Assembly (NCBI GenBank): GCA_009885605.1
Contig: VFKK01000088.1
Span: 1-24,944, forward strand
Reading direction: 5' to 3'
From: Cyclobacteriaceae bacterium
GTDB taxonomy: Bacteria; Bacteroidota; Bacteroidia; Cytophagales; Cyclobacteriaceae
DNA length: 24,944 nucleotides
Both the position numbers and the translations under genes were made by a program. Numbering within the stretch: the first letter of the stretch is position 1; the number at the start of each line of letters is the position of its first letter. Below, in pieces: positions 1 through 6,414 of this stretch. A model generated the notes under the pieces. The model saw only the letters and a list, made by a program, of their open reading frames with translations, was not told where the DNA came from and made no database searches.

Positions 1-563
1 CTTCATCGATGGCAGGAATTGAATTGGATTTTAGCTTGGCAGATATCTGGTATGCTTCTGTGCAGAAATGCTTTGGCTTACCTGCAGGATTGGGAATTTT
101 GATTCTTTCTCCAAAAGCCATTGAAAAATCTGAGAAAAAAGGAGAAAAAGGCCGATACAACAGCCTGAGTTTTATGCTCGAAAATGCGAATGCCTACCAA
201 ACTCATTACACACCAAATGTCCTAGGGATCTATTTGCTCAATCGGGTTTTGAAAGATATTCCGTCCATTCAGCAGATTGATGCGACTTTGCGAAGCAGAA
301 TGAGCCAACTGGAAAACTGCATCGCGCAGACCAAAACGCTGCGAATGCTCGTGGATAATGCCGAAACCCGAAGCACCACTGTAATGGGAATCGCCGGTGC
401 GGAAGAGCTAATCACTCAGGTAAAAAAGGATGCTGAAAAAGCAGGAATGCAGATGGGCGGAGGCTATGGCCCACTGAAACCGACCAGCTTCCGAATTGCC
501 AATTTCCCTGCAATCACAGATGAGGAGTTTGATGCGTTGCTTGAATTTTTGAAAAAATATTGA
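1..563 (+). CDS. Class-V PLP aminotransferase, SerC-like, 5'-truncated
   Basis: This is the C-terminal part of a PLP-dependent fold-type I aminotransferase. The reading frame is open from base 3, and the true start lies upstream of the window. The segment SVQKCFGLPAGLG carries the lysine (codon at 66-68) expected to form the Schiff base with PLP. The end, with GGGYGPLKPTSFRIANFP followed by an acidic helix, matches the C-terminal domain of phosphoserine/alanine-glyoxylate-type aminotransferases, where the Arg binds the substrate carboxylate. Phosphoserine aminotransferase (serine synthesis) is the likeliest role, but the N-terminal substrate-binding part is not visible, so no symbol is given. 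The stop at 561-563 is followed 10 nt later by a heptad inverted-repeat island. Confidence 0.8.
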   Translation, partial: SSMAGIELDFSLADIWYASVQKCFGLPAGLGILILSPKAIEKSEKKGEKGRYNSLSFMLENANAYQTHYTPNVLGIYLLNRVLKDIPSIQQIDATLRSRMSQLENCIAQTKTLRMLVDNAETRSTTVMGIAGAEELITQVKKDAEKAGMQMGGGYGPLKPTSFRIANFPAITDEEFDALLEFLKKY

Positions 564-573
564 CAAGTCTTTG

Positions 574-622
574 GTTTGAAAGCTGAAGTTTGAAAATTTC
601 TGGCTTCAGCTTTCAGACTTCA
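574..622. repeat. Heptad-phased inverted repeat island A
   Basis: Seven consecutive 7-nt blocks in one phase fill 574-622. Three direct units of form RNYTGAA (e.g. GTTTGAA at 574 and again at 588) are followed by one spacer heptamer (595-601) and three inverted units of form GNYTTCA (e.g. GGCTTCA at 602). The arms 574-588 and 604-618 pair at 14 of 15 positions, so the RNA would fold into a strong hairpin. It lies 10 nt after the aminotransferase stop and before the marC promoter, so it could act as a terminator or 3'-end stabiliser, although it lacks a clear U-tract. Confidence 0.7.
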
Positions 623-644
623 TAATTTGGTAAATCCCAAACAC

Positions 645-675
645 TGTGTCCGCAATTCGAAATCCCGTACTTTTG
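645..675 (+). promoter_or_regulatory. Candidate Bacteroidota promoter of marC
   Basis: TACTTTTG at 668-675 fits the Bacteroidota -7 consensus TAnnTTTG exactly. TGTG at 645-648, exactly 19 nt upstream, is one mismatch from the -33 element TTTG. The marC ATG is only 4 nt after the -7 box, so the transcript would be leaderless or nearly so. The assignment is by consensus only. Confidence 0.5.
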
Positions 676-679
676 CGGC

Positions 680-1270
680 ATGATTGACTTCAAGCAAATC
701 CTTTCCGTTTCCCTGATTCTCTTTTCTGTGATTGATATTCTCGGTTCTATTCCGATTGTAATCAACCTGCGGAAAAAAGTAGGTCATATCAAATCCGAAA
801 AGGCTACTATTGCCGCGGGAGTTTTGATGATTGTCTTTTTACTGGTTGGGGAGTCAATTTTAAAGCTATTTGGGATCGGAGTGGAGGATTTTGCGATTGC
901 CGGAGCGTTGATCATTTTTGCTCTGGGCGCAGAGATGATCCTTGGAATCGAACTTTTCAAACCAGATCCGGAAGCCACGAGCAGTGCTTCCATCGTCCCA
1001 ATTGCATTTCCCCTAATTGCCGGTGCCGGTACCCTTACAACCATTTTGACGTTGAAAGCAGAGTTTGAGCAGGTCAACATTGCGATTGGAATTCTCCTGA
1101 ATCTTGTCTTTGTCTATGCCGTGCTGAAAAGTACTTCCTGGCTGGAAAGCAAACTTGGAAAAACCGGTTTGGATGTCCTGAGAAGGATTTTTGGTATTAT
1201 CCTGCTTTCGATTGCGGTTAAAATATTCAAGACAAATGTTTTCCCCACTAGTGTTGCATCAGGAATCTAA
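680..1270 (+). CDS. MarC family integral membrane protein
   Basis: The 196-residue protein is almost entirely hydrophobic, with about six membrane segments. The early segment SLILFSVIDILGSIPI and the central SIVPIAFPLIAGAGTLTT are hallmark MarC/UPF0056 sequences, and the length is typical of the family. The family sits in the inner membrane. E. coli MarC was once linked to multiple antibiotic resistance, but that link was not upheld and no transport substrate is established. A -7 box just before the ATG fixes the start. rnhA follows after 36 nt on the same strand and may be co-transcribed. Confidence 0.85.
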   Translation: MIDFKQILSVSLILFSVIDILGSIPIVINLRKKVGHIKSEKATIAAGVLMIVFLLVGESILKLFGIGVEDFAIAGALIIFALGAEMILGIELFKPDPEATSSASIVPIAFPLIAGAGTLTTILTLKAEFEQVNIAIGILLNLVFVYAVLKSTSWLESKLGKTGLDVLRRIFGIILLSIAVKIFKTNVFPTSVASGI

Positions 1271-1306
1271 CCGTTTTCTCTTGGGCTTTTTCCTTTTCTT
1301 TGCTCC

Positions 1307-1759
1307 ATGATTACCATTTTCACAGATGGCGCTTCCAGAGGCAATCCCGGTCCGGGAGGCTATGGCGCTGTGCTCAAATTTAATAGCCACCGCAAGGAGC
1401 TTTCCGAAGGTTTTCGATTGACGACCAATAATCGAATGGAGCTTTTGGCGGTGATCCGTGCCCTCCAGGAACTGAAGATGACCGGAATTCCGGTCACCGT
1501 CTACTCAGATAGCAAATATGTGGTCGATGCGATTGAAAAAGGCTGGCTATGGAGCTGGCAGAAGAAAGGCTTCAAAGACAAGAAGAATCCAGATCTCTGG
1601 CTGCGTTATATTCCGCTTCATCTGAAATATATGCCGAAGTTTATCTGGGTAAAGGGTCACGCTGGCCATCGAGAAAATGAGCGATGCGACGTGTTAGCGG
1701 TTGCAGCTGCCTTGAGTCCCAACTTACCGGCAGATGCGGGGTATGAGGGTTCTATTTAA
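1307..1759 (+). CDS. rnhA: Ribonuclease HI
   Basis: RNase HI cleaves the RNA strand of RNA:DNA hybrids, removing primers and R-loops in the cytoplasm. At 150 residues this is the standard bacterial length. The catalytic acids are visible in order: D7 (in FTDGASRGNPGPGG), E45 (NRMELLAV), D68 (YSDSKYV) and D128 (RCDVLA), with the catalytic His at H118 (VKGHAG). The basic, tryptophan-rich handle (GWLWSWQKKGFKDKKNPDLW) is present. The ATG follows marC by 36 nt. The gene converges on the minus-strand isomerase gene, and the gap between them holds heptad island B. Confidence 0.97.
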   Translation: MITIFTDGASRGNPGPGGYGAVLKFNSHRKELSEGFRLTTNNRMELLAVIRALQELKMTGIPVTVYSDSKYVVDAIEKGWLWSWQKKGFKDKKNPDLWLRYIPLHLKYMPKFIWVKGHAGHRENERCDVLAVAAALSPNLPADAGYEGSI

Positions 1760-1768
1760 GAAATTTAA

Positions 1769-1831
1769 AAAGTAAAAAGTGAGTGGTGAGTTGTAAGTGG
1801 TCATCACTACTTACAACTCACCGCTTACAAA
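1769..1831. repeat. Heptad-phased inverted repeat island B between convergent genes
   Basis: Nine 7-nt blocks lie in one phase, centred on 1803/1804. Five units lead up to GTGGTCA at 1797-1803 (others include GTTGTAA at 1790), and four inverted units follow (TCACTAC at 1804, TTACAAC at 1811). The arms 1782-1798 and 1809-1825 match at 16 of 17 positions, the exception being a G-U wobble in RNA. An outer GTAAAA (1772-1777) pairs with TTTTAC (1832-1837). It starts 9 nt after the rnhA stop and ends 2 nt short of the convergent gene's stop, so it could end transcripts from both sides. Confidence 0.75.
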
Positions 1832-1833
1832 TT

Positions 1834-2958
1834 TTACAAAAAAGAATCCATCGTCACCAAAGGCAAATCCTTCCGGTTTTCCTCCAAAAGCGAATGGTAT
1901 TCCCGGATTGGGTACTGCCATCCTTCGTCTCCAAGTTCCCAAAGAAGCGGAGCCAAATTCTGAACCGCTGCTTTGCATCCCTGCACGATTGCTCCCATTT
2001 TTCCGGTTTGCTTCGATAGCACAGCTTCGTTTTCAATTTCAAAAGGTCCTGAAAATCCTTTTTCCTTCAGGATTACCACAAAAGCTCTCCAGTCCATCGA
2101 ATCTCCCAAACCAAAACCAGGAAGTGTGGCTTCATACTGATGCCTGTCCCATGGGTTTTTGCTGGATGGGATTCCAAGTTTCTCAGCCCATTCAGGACGG
2201 ATCTGCTGCATGGGATACATATTTCCCCAGAAAGGATCGGGATTGTTTCGGGTTGATTTCACATGAATCCGCTTCAGCCGACTTATTTCGGTATTTTTGA
2301 TCACATCCACAGGATCGGTGTGTTGCCAGACATCGTGAGAAGGATCGTAGATTTCCCCGTGATTTTTTTCAGGAATGAGTTCGTACATCAGCTTCCTCGC
2401 TGCTAGTACGCCAGTCAGATTGTTGTAGGTTCCGGTGAAACCTGAACTTCTCCAGCCTTCCATCGGACAGTTTTCATAGACCACCGTCACGCCTAGATCA
2501 GCCGCGTAGCGAATGATCGGAGTGAAAATCCGCTGATATTCGAGGAGATTTTTCTCAAATCCGCCTTCCTCATTTCCAAGTTCGTGATTGTAACCCACGA
2601 AAGTTCCGACTTTCACATCGTTTTCATCTCCACCGAGCAAGTGCGCCATTCTGATCAGACGAATGAGGTGATTTTGATTTTTCACCCGGTGGATTGGATC
2701 ACCGCCGATCAGATTTTCGAAAGCTCCGATGCTTAGACGGAGTTTGGCTTTGTTGAATTTCTCAATCAGAAGTTTGGCTTCCTCCGGACCAAAATTCTTA
2801 TAATCCAGGTGAGTGGCGACAAAATCATCGCGGGTACTGTCTTTTCTGAAAACACAAAGGTCCAGTCCTTGCACGCCTATTTCAATCGCTTTTTGGATAG
2901 TTTGATCGAGGTTGAGTTGATCAAAAGCGGATGTCATGATCCAGATGGGATTTGCCAT
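1834..2958 (-). CDS. Sugar phosphate isomerase/epimerase family protein (xylose isomerase-like TIM barrel)
   Basis: The 374-residue protein belongs to the AP-endonuclease-2/xylose-isomerase-like TIM barrel superfamily (PF01261). Likely metal-binding segments run in order: a Glu strand (VVYENCPMEGW), GEIYDPSHDVW, RIHVKSTRN and a C-terminal FEIENE, as in divalent-metal sugar isomerases and epimerases. No signal peptide is visible, so a cytoplasmic enzyme is expected. The substrate cannot be read from sequence; the family includes inositol, tagatose and hydroxypyruvate isomerases. The start is the ATG at 2956-2958. It is the last gene on its strand and converges on rnhA. Its upstream gap is filled by a C-free heptad array. 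Confidence 0.85.
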   Translation of the reverse strand: MANPIWIMTSAFDQLNLDQTIQKAIEIGVQGLDLCVFRKDSTRDDFVATHLDYKNFGPEEAKLLIEKFNKAKLRLSIGAFENLIGGDPIHRVKNQNHLIRLIRMAHLLGGDENDVKVGTFVGYNHELGNEEGGFEKNLLEYQRIFTPIIRYAADLGVTVVYENCPMEGWRSSGFTGTYNNLTGVLAARKLMYELIPEKNHGEIYDPSHDVWQHTDPVDVIKNTEISRLKRIHVKSTRNNPDPFWGNMYPMQQIRPEWAEKLGIPSSKNPWDRHQYEATLPGFGLGDSMDWRAFVVILKEKGFSGPFEIENEAVLSKQTGKMGAIVQGCKAAVQNLAPLLWELGDEGWQYPIREYHSLLEENRKDLPLVTMDSFL

Positions 2959-2977
2959 TGTTTTTTTAGGGTTTATG

Positions 2978-3008
2978 CGAATGTAAAAATTGATAGGGAT
3001 TTGGGAAA
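2978..3008 (-). promoter_or_regulatory. Candidate promoter of the isomerase-like gene
   Basis: On the minus strand TACATTCG (plus 2978-2985) is one mismatch from TAnnTTTG. TTTC (plus 3005-3008), exactly 19 nt upstream, is one mismatch from TTTG. The ATG is 19 nt downstream of the -7 box. The -33 element would lie inside the heptad array at 2992-3107, so array changes could affect it. Confidence 0.3.
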
Positions 3009-3132
3009 GGGGAAAGGGGAATAGAGATTTGGAGATTAGAGATAAGGAGAATGGGGGATTAGGGATTGGGGAATAGAGATTTGGAGAATGAGAGATTAGA
3101 GATTAAGGTCGCTTCCAACTTCCAAACCTCCA
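2992..3132. repeat. Degenerate 7/8-nt tandem array, C-free and G-rich, with inverted tail (island C)
   Basis: From 2992 to 3107 the plus strand divides completely into about sixteen units, nearly all of 7 or 8 nt, each starting with GA (form GAWTNRR; examples GATTAGA at 3034 and 3094, GATTTGGA at 3026 and 3078). A 20-nt block at 3016-3035 recurs exactly at 3068-3087. Pyrimidine-rich inverted units follow (CTTCCAA at 3112 and 3119, ACCTCCA at 3126). The plus strand has no C from 2979 to 3109. Six G-runs of three or more (3003, 3009, 3016, 3053, 3062, 3068) could support a quadruplex. The array begins 6 nt past the stop of the upstream minus-strand gene. Confidence 0.75.
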
Positions 3133-3138
3133 GCTCTT

Positions 3139-3444
3139 TCACCCCTCCGAATATCGCCTTCTGATCTCTACTTTCCGCTTTTGTCTTTCCCAGATGGCTC
3201 TTGCCAAATCGGACGCGATCTGATCAGGTTTTGCTTCGTGGAGGATTTTTTTCAGCCGGTTTTCTCCCAGATCAATTCGGTAACAAATCTGTAAAAGCCG
3301 CTCAAAATCCCTGTCCAGGAGTTGGCTGATCGCTTTGGAGAGGAATTCAATCGCTTTCTCCTCGTCAAAGACTTCCTTGATTTCCGGAAGGGTGAAGTCT
3401 TTGGCGAGCAAAGAAAAAGTATCAGAGAGGGGAGAGTTTTCCAT
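3139..3444 (-). CDS. Small conserved-looking protein of unknown function
   Basis: This is a 101-residue soluble protein with no signal peptide or membrane segment. It appears largely helical and ends in a strongly basic tail (RQKRKVEIRRRY). I do not recognise a named family. A 6-nt longer reading would begin with TTG at 3450; the ATG at 3442-3444 is preferred. It follows the DUF5606 gene on the same strand but a good terminator separates them, so it probably has its own promoter or depends on readthrough. The basic tail could suggest nucleic-acid or ribosome contact, but this is only a guess. Confidence 0.6.
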   Translation of the reverse strand: MENSPLSDTFSLLAKDFTLPEIKEVFDEEKAIEFLSKAISQLLDRDFERLLQICYRIDLGENRLKKILHEAKPDQIASDLARAIWERQKRKVEIRRRYSEG

Positions 3445-3454
3445 GATCAAAGAT

Positions 3455-3479
3455 AAAAAAAGCCCGATTTTTCGGGCTT
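3455..3479 (-). terminator. Rho-independent terminator after the DUF5606 gene
   Basis: AAGCCCGA (3460-3467) and TCGGGCTT (3472-3479) form a perfect 8-bp stem with a TTTT loop. On the minus strand the stem is followed by a run of seven U (A at 3455-3461 on plus). It lies just past the stop of the gene at 3484-3906. Confidence 0.85.
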
Positions 3480-3483
3480 GGGA

Positions 3484-3906
3484 TTATTCTTCAGTTTTTG
3501 ATTCAGGTATGTCCTCTAGCACTTCAGGAGCCTGAGAACGTACAATTTTATACCAGGAAACCAATTTCTTAATGTCAGAAGTGTAGACTCTTCCTTCATC
3601 CACGGTAGGAAGCACATGCTTCATAAAAGCTCTCAGCTCGGAGTCGTCAGGATTGGCATCCAGTCCCAGATCACCTTTGAACTCAGCTTCGATTTTTTTC
3701 ATCACCGATTCCAAAGGCTCAGCGCCTTCTTCAGTGAGCGTGTATATGGAGATGTCACCGAGGATGGATACTCGCTGGGCCATTCCGGCTACCAGTTTGG
3801 TTTTCTTATCATCCAGGCTTTCCAGGATCACGCCTGTTCTGGAAGGTTTCAATATTTTGTACAATCCGGACTTACCGGATACTGTAGCTAGGTCTTTGAA
3901 ATTCAT
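3484..3906 (-). CDS. DUF5606 domain protein
   Basis: The 140-residue protein begins MNFKDLATVSGKSGLYKILK and continues TRTGVILESLDDKKTKLV, the conserved start of the Bacteroidota-specific DUF5606 family. The N-terminal half resembles a small beta-barrel (SGKSGLY..RTGVILESLD). The C-terminal half is helical and acidic. No signal peptide or membrane segment is present. The function of the family is unknown as far as I know. It lies 39 nt downstream of engB on the same strand, and a perfect -7 box within that gap suggests a promoter of its own. A strong terminator follows it. Confidence 0.88.
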   Translation of the reverse strand: MNFKDLATVSGKSGLYKILKPSRTGVILESLDDKKTKLVAGMAQRVSILGDISIYTLTEEGAEPLESVMKKIEAEFKGDLGLDANPDDSELRAFMKHVLPTVDEGRVYTSDIKKLVSWYKIVRSQAPEVLEDIPESKTEE

Positions 3907-3927
3907 GGATTAAATTTTTTCAGGATG

Positions 3928-3935
3928 CAAATATA
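3928..3935 (-). promoter_or_regulatory. -7 box upstream of the DUF5606 gene
   Basis: The minus strand reads TATATTTG, an exact match to TAnnTTTG, 21 nt before the ATG and inside the engB-DUF5606 gap. No TTTG is found at the expected -33 distance. Confidence 0.4.
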
Positions 3936-3945
3936 GAGTTTCAGG

Positions 3946-4557
3946 TCAATAGATTTCCCCTGTTTCGTATTCCTTGACCAACTCTTCTATAAACTTGACC
4001 AATTCTTCCTTTCCCGTGCTACTTTCGGCGGAGGTCACGAAATAATCTGGGATCTCTTCGAAGATCTCCGTGGTCTTTTTTAGAAAAGCTTTGACGTTCT
4101 GATCAGTTTTTCCTTTCGATTGTTTGTCAGCTTTGGTGAAGACCAGTACAGAGGGAATGCCCTCAGATCCACACCATGACAAGAACTCCAGGTCAATCCC
4201 CTGTGGCTCAAGACGTGAGTCAATCAGGATGAAAACGCCGCAGAGGTTTTCTCTTTTCGTCAGATAAGTACTGATCATGGCTTCCCAGCCATCTTTCACT
4301 TTTTTATTGACTTTGGCAAAACCATAGCCCGGCAAATCCACCATGTACCAGCGGTCGTCGATTAAAAAATGATTTATCAGCTGAGTTTTTCCAGGTTTGG
4401 CTGAGGTTTTAGCAAGGTCTTTGGTGGCTGTGATCATGTTGATCAGGGAGCTTTTGCCCACATTTGATCTGCCGATAAATGCGATCTCAGCTCGATCAGG
4501 TTTGGGACATTTTCCCGGATTATTATTACTGATTACAAAACTTGCTTTCTGGATCAT
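3946..4557 (-). CDS. engB: Ribosome biogenesis GTPase YihA/YsxC (EngB)
   Basis: EngB is an essential small GTPase for late assembly of the 50S ribosomal subunit. The 203-residue protein shows the G-domain motifs in order: P-loop GRSNVGKS at residues 29-36, the switch I region with KPGKTQLINHF, DLPGYG at 74-79 (G3), TKAD at 141-144 (G4) and TSAES near 175 (G5). The TRAFAC GTPase signature GRSNVGKSSLIN and KPGKTQ are diagnostic for this subfamily. The start is the ATG at 4555-4557, 17 nt after an exact -7 box. It is divergent from ubiE across a 294-nt gap and is followed by the DUF5606 gene. Confidence 0.97.
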   Translation of the reverse strand: MIQKASFVISNNNPGKCPKPDRAEIAFIGRSNVGKSSLINMITATKDLAKTSAKPGKTQLINHFLIDDRWYMVDLPGYGFAKVNKKVKDGWEAMISTYLTKRENLCGVFILIDSRLEPQGIDLEFLSWCGSEGIPSVLVFTKADKQSKGKTDQNVKAFLKKTTEIFEEIPDYFVTSAESSTGKEELVKFIEELVKEYETGEIY

Positions 4558-4851
4558 AAACTTTGATTTCCTGACAAAAGTACGATAATCCCGGATTATG
4601 CATCGGGATTCGTCATAAGGCTTGGAAATGGACTTGAATTTGTCTGTTTGAAAATTTCTCTAAGCTGGGGCAATTGTGAACCAGAAAATGACATCTGGGA
4701 GAGAGATTTTACCCTGGTTTCAAACCCTATCTGACTTGCTAACTCACATTTTTACATTCTTTCCGTCTTTCAACCTCTTGGGATTGGAAGCAACAATTTT
4801 CGATTCCTCGGGTTTCTTGAGTAATATTACGCCTTTAACGATTGATCTCTA
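4558..4851. promoter_or_regulatory. Divergent intergenic region between engB and ubiE
   Basis: This 294-nt gap must hold promoters for engB (minus) and ubiE (plus). The engB -7 box TACTTTTG lies at 4575-4582 on the minus strand and matches the consensus exactly. A hairpin with arms AATCCCG (4587-4593) and CGGGATT (4604-4610) sits just upstream of it and could be an operator. A weaker dyad GAACCAG/CTGGTTTC flanks about 4678-4722. No clear -7 box is seen for ubiE, and no tRNA or convincing small ORF was found. Confidence 0.5.
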
Positions 4852-5574
4852 ATGTCTGTAGTTCCATACAAAGATAAACAAGACCCTAAAAAAGCTCAGG
4901 TAGCTGAGATGTTCAATAATATCAGCCATCGCTATGATCTGCTCAATCATGTGCTGAGTCTGGGTATTGACATCATCTGGAGAAAAAAGGCGATCAAGCT
5001 TTTGCAAAAAGATCAGCCAAAATTGATTCTCGATATAGCGACCGGAACAGGAGATTTTGCGATTGAAGCTTTGGCACTGAATCCTGATAAAATCATTGGG
5101 GTGGACATTTCCGAAGGCATGCTTGCCGAAGGAAAAAAGAAAATGAAAAAGCGCGGGCTTGAAGATAAGATCGAACTTCAGATGGGAGATTCCGAAGGCT
5201 TGCTTTTTGAAGATAATAAGTTCGATGCGGTGATCGTTTCATTTGGAGTCAGAAACTTCGAAAATCTTGAAAAAGGATTGTCGGATATGTACCGGGTATT
5301 GAAGCCCGGAGGAAAGACAGTAATTGTGGAGTTTTCAAAGCCAAAGGGCTTCCCGATGAAACAGGCATACGCTTTGTATTCCAACCATATTCTGCCTCAA
5401 ATAGGCAAGATTGTATCAAATGACAATTCTGCTTATACTTATCTGCCGGAATCTGTTCAGGCTTTCCCTGACGGAGAAGATTTTCTGGCGGTTTTGAAAA
5501 AAGTAGGTTTTACCAGCACTCTATGCAAGCCTCTCACTTTTGGAATAAGTTCGATTTACGTAGGCACAAAATAG
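4852..5574 (+). CDS. ubiE: Demethylmenaquinone C-methyltransferase
   Basis: UbiE/MenG uses S-adenosylmethionine to methylate demethylmenaquinone, the last step of menaquinone synthesis. The protein has 240 residues, the usual length. It shows the UbiE-type N-terminus (FNNISHRYDLLNHVLSLGID), SAM motif I (DIATGTGDFA, residues 61-70), motif II (GVDISEGML), FDAVIVSFGVRNFENLEKGL and the post-motif VEFSKP. The C-terminal region SNDNSAYTYLPESVQAFPDG is also typical. Since most Bacteroidota make menaquinone rather than ubiquinone, the menaquinone role is inferred. Its last 52 nt overlap the start of the downstream porT-like gene, implying one transcript. Confidence 0.96.
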   Translation: MSVVPYKDKQDPKKAQVAEMFNNISHRYDLLNHVLSLGIDIIWRKKAIKLLQKDQPKLILDIATGTGDFAIEALALNPDKIIGVDISEGMLAEGKKKMKKRGLEDKIELQMGDSEGLLFEDNKFDAVIVSFGVRNFENLEKGLSDMYRVLKPGGKTVIVEFSKPKGFPMKQAYALYSNHILPQIGKIVSNDNSAYTYLPESVQAFPDGEDFLAVLKKVGFTSTLCKPLTFGISSIYVGTK

Positions 5575-6323
5575 CCTTCGCGACTGTTCTGATTTTCTTT
5601 TTTTCTGTTCCTTCTTTTTCTCAGGGAATGTTTGGCCTCACAAGCGGGTCAGGGTCCGATGATAAATTATTGTCTTACGGTTTTTTTCTTGCTGCTCATA
5701 CCAATACGTATCGTTTAAAATACTCAAATGCTTTTTTTGATCCGGCCAATACAACTACAAGTAATTTAGCGTCGATTTATACTCAATTTACCCCCGGATT
5801 TTCTTTGGGTTTCGTCGGGATGTTTCGGTTTCACGATCAGGTTCACTTACTGTTCACTCCCAAAGTAGGTTTCTATGAATACCGGACAGAAGTAAACTTT
5901 TATGGAGAAGCTTCTACAAACACTCCGGGCGCCGGAAATACAAATAATGAGTTTATTGTAAATGCTCCAACGGTGATTGTGAATGAAGCGACAATGGTGG
6001 AGCTACCGATTTTATTTAAGTATCGCTCCACGCGATTCAACAATACCCGGATGTATTTTATAGGAGGGGCGAGCTATCAGTTCCGTACCAAAAGTCAGGA
6101 AGAGGCGAATCTGGATCAATTGGTGACAACCGGCAGAGATTTTTCGATCGAGATGGGAATGGGCTTTGAAGTTTATTTCCGCTATTTCAAGTTTGCTCCG
6201 GAAATCCGCTTTTCCCATGGTCTGAATAATCTCTATCAGGCCGAAAATACCATCCCTGAGATCCGTGATGCTATCTCCTCCATCAAGAATAAGTCAATTA
6301 CAATCTATCTGAATTTCCAGTAA
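5523..6323 (+). CDS. porT: PorT-family outer membrane protein, type IX secretion system component
   Basis: The 266-residue protein has an n-region followed by a hydrophobic signal (IAFATVLIFFFSVPSFSQG) and then alternating beta-barrel strands ending in an aromatic-rich strand (ITIYLNF). The segment TPGFSLGFVGMFRFHDQVHLLFTPKVGFYEYRTEVNF matches the PorT pattern (spelled here only as a pattern: PGFSLGF, R..D...L.F.P.VGFYE). PorT is an outer-membrane beta-barrel needed for the type IX secretion system. From memory, proximity to ubiE is common in Bacteroidota. The start overlaps ubiE by 52 nt. The next in-frame ATG (5628) lies after the signal peptide, so the overlapping start is the only one that keeps it. 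Confidence 0.8.
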   Translation: MQASHFWNKFDLRRHKIAFATVLIFFFSVPSFSQGMFGLTSGSGSDDKLLSYGFFLAAHTNTYRLKYSNAFFDPANTTTSNLASIYTQFTPGFSLGFVGMFRFHDQVHLLFTPKVGFYEYRTEVNFYGEASTNTPGAGNTNNEFIVNAPTVIVNEATMVELPILFKYRSTRFNNTRMYFIGGASYQFRTKSQEEANLDQLVTTGRDFSIEMGMGFEVYFRYFKFAPEIRFSHGLNNLYQAENTIPEIRDAISSIKNKSITIYLNFQ

Positions 6324-6337
6324 GGGAATACAGAAAG

Positions 6338-6359
6338 TGGCAATTTTTGCTAATTGCCA
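6338..6359 (+). terminator. Hairpin after porT, possible terminator
   Basis: TGGCAATT (6338-6345) and AATTGCCA (6352-6359) form a perfect 8-bp stem with a 6-nt loop, 14 nt after the porT stop. A second small stem CAGG/CCTG follows near 6365-6379, then a T-rich stretch at about 6386-6393. The T-run is not immediately adjacent, so termination is likely but unproven. Confidence 0.45.
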
Positions 6360-6414
6360 TTACGCAGGGGAAAATCCTGACTCACCTTTTTTCTAAATCA
6401 GTTATCTTGCCGTC

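Noticed and set aside
680..1270. marC as an antibiotic-resistance determinant
   Set aside because: The old link of MarC to multiple resistance was not upheld, and no mar regulators are present.
1797..2300. 167-residue plus-strand open frame
   Set aside because: It lies opposite the well-supported isomerase-like gene, begins inside heptad island B and has no family features; it is a shadow frame.
2992..3132. Possible CRISPR array
   Set aside because: Units are 7-8 nt, degenerate and contiguous; there are no 25-40 nt repeats with unique spacers and no cas genes.
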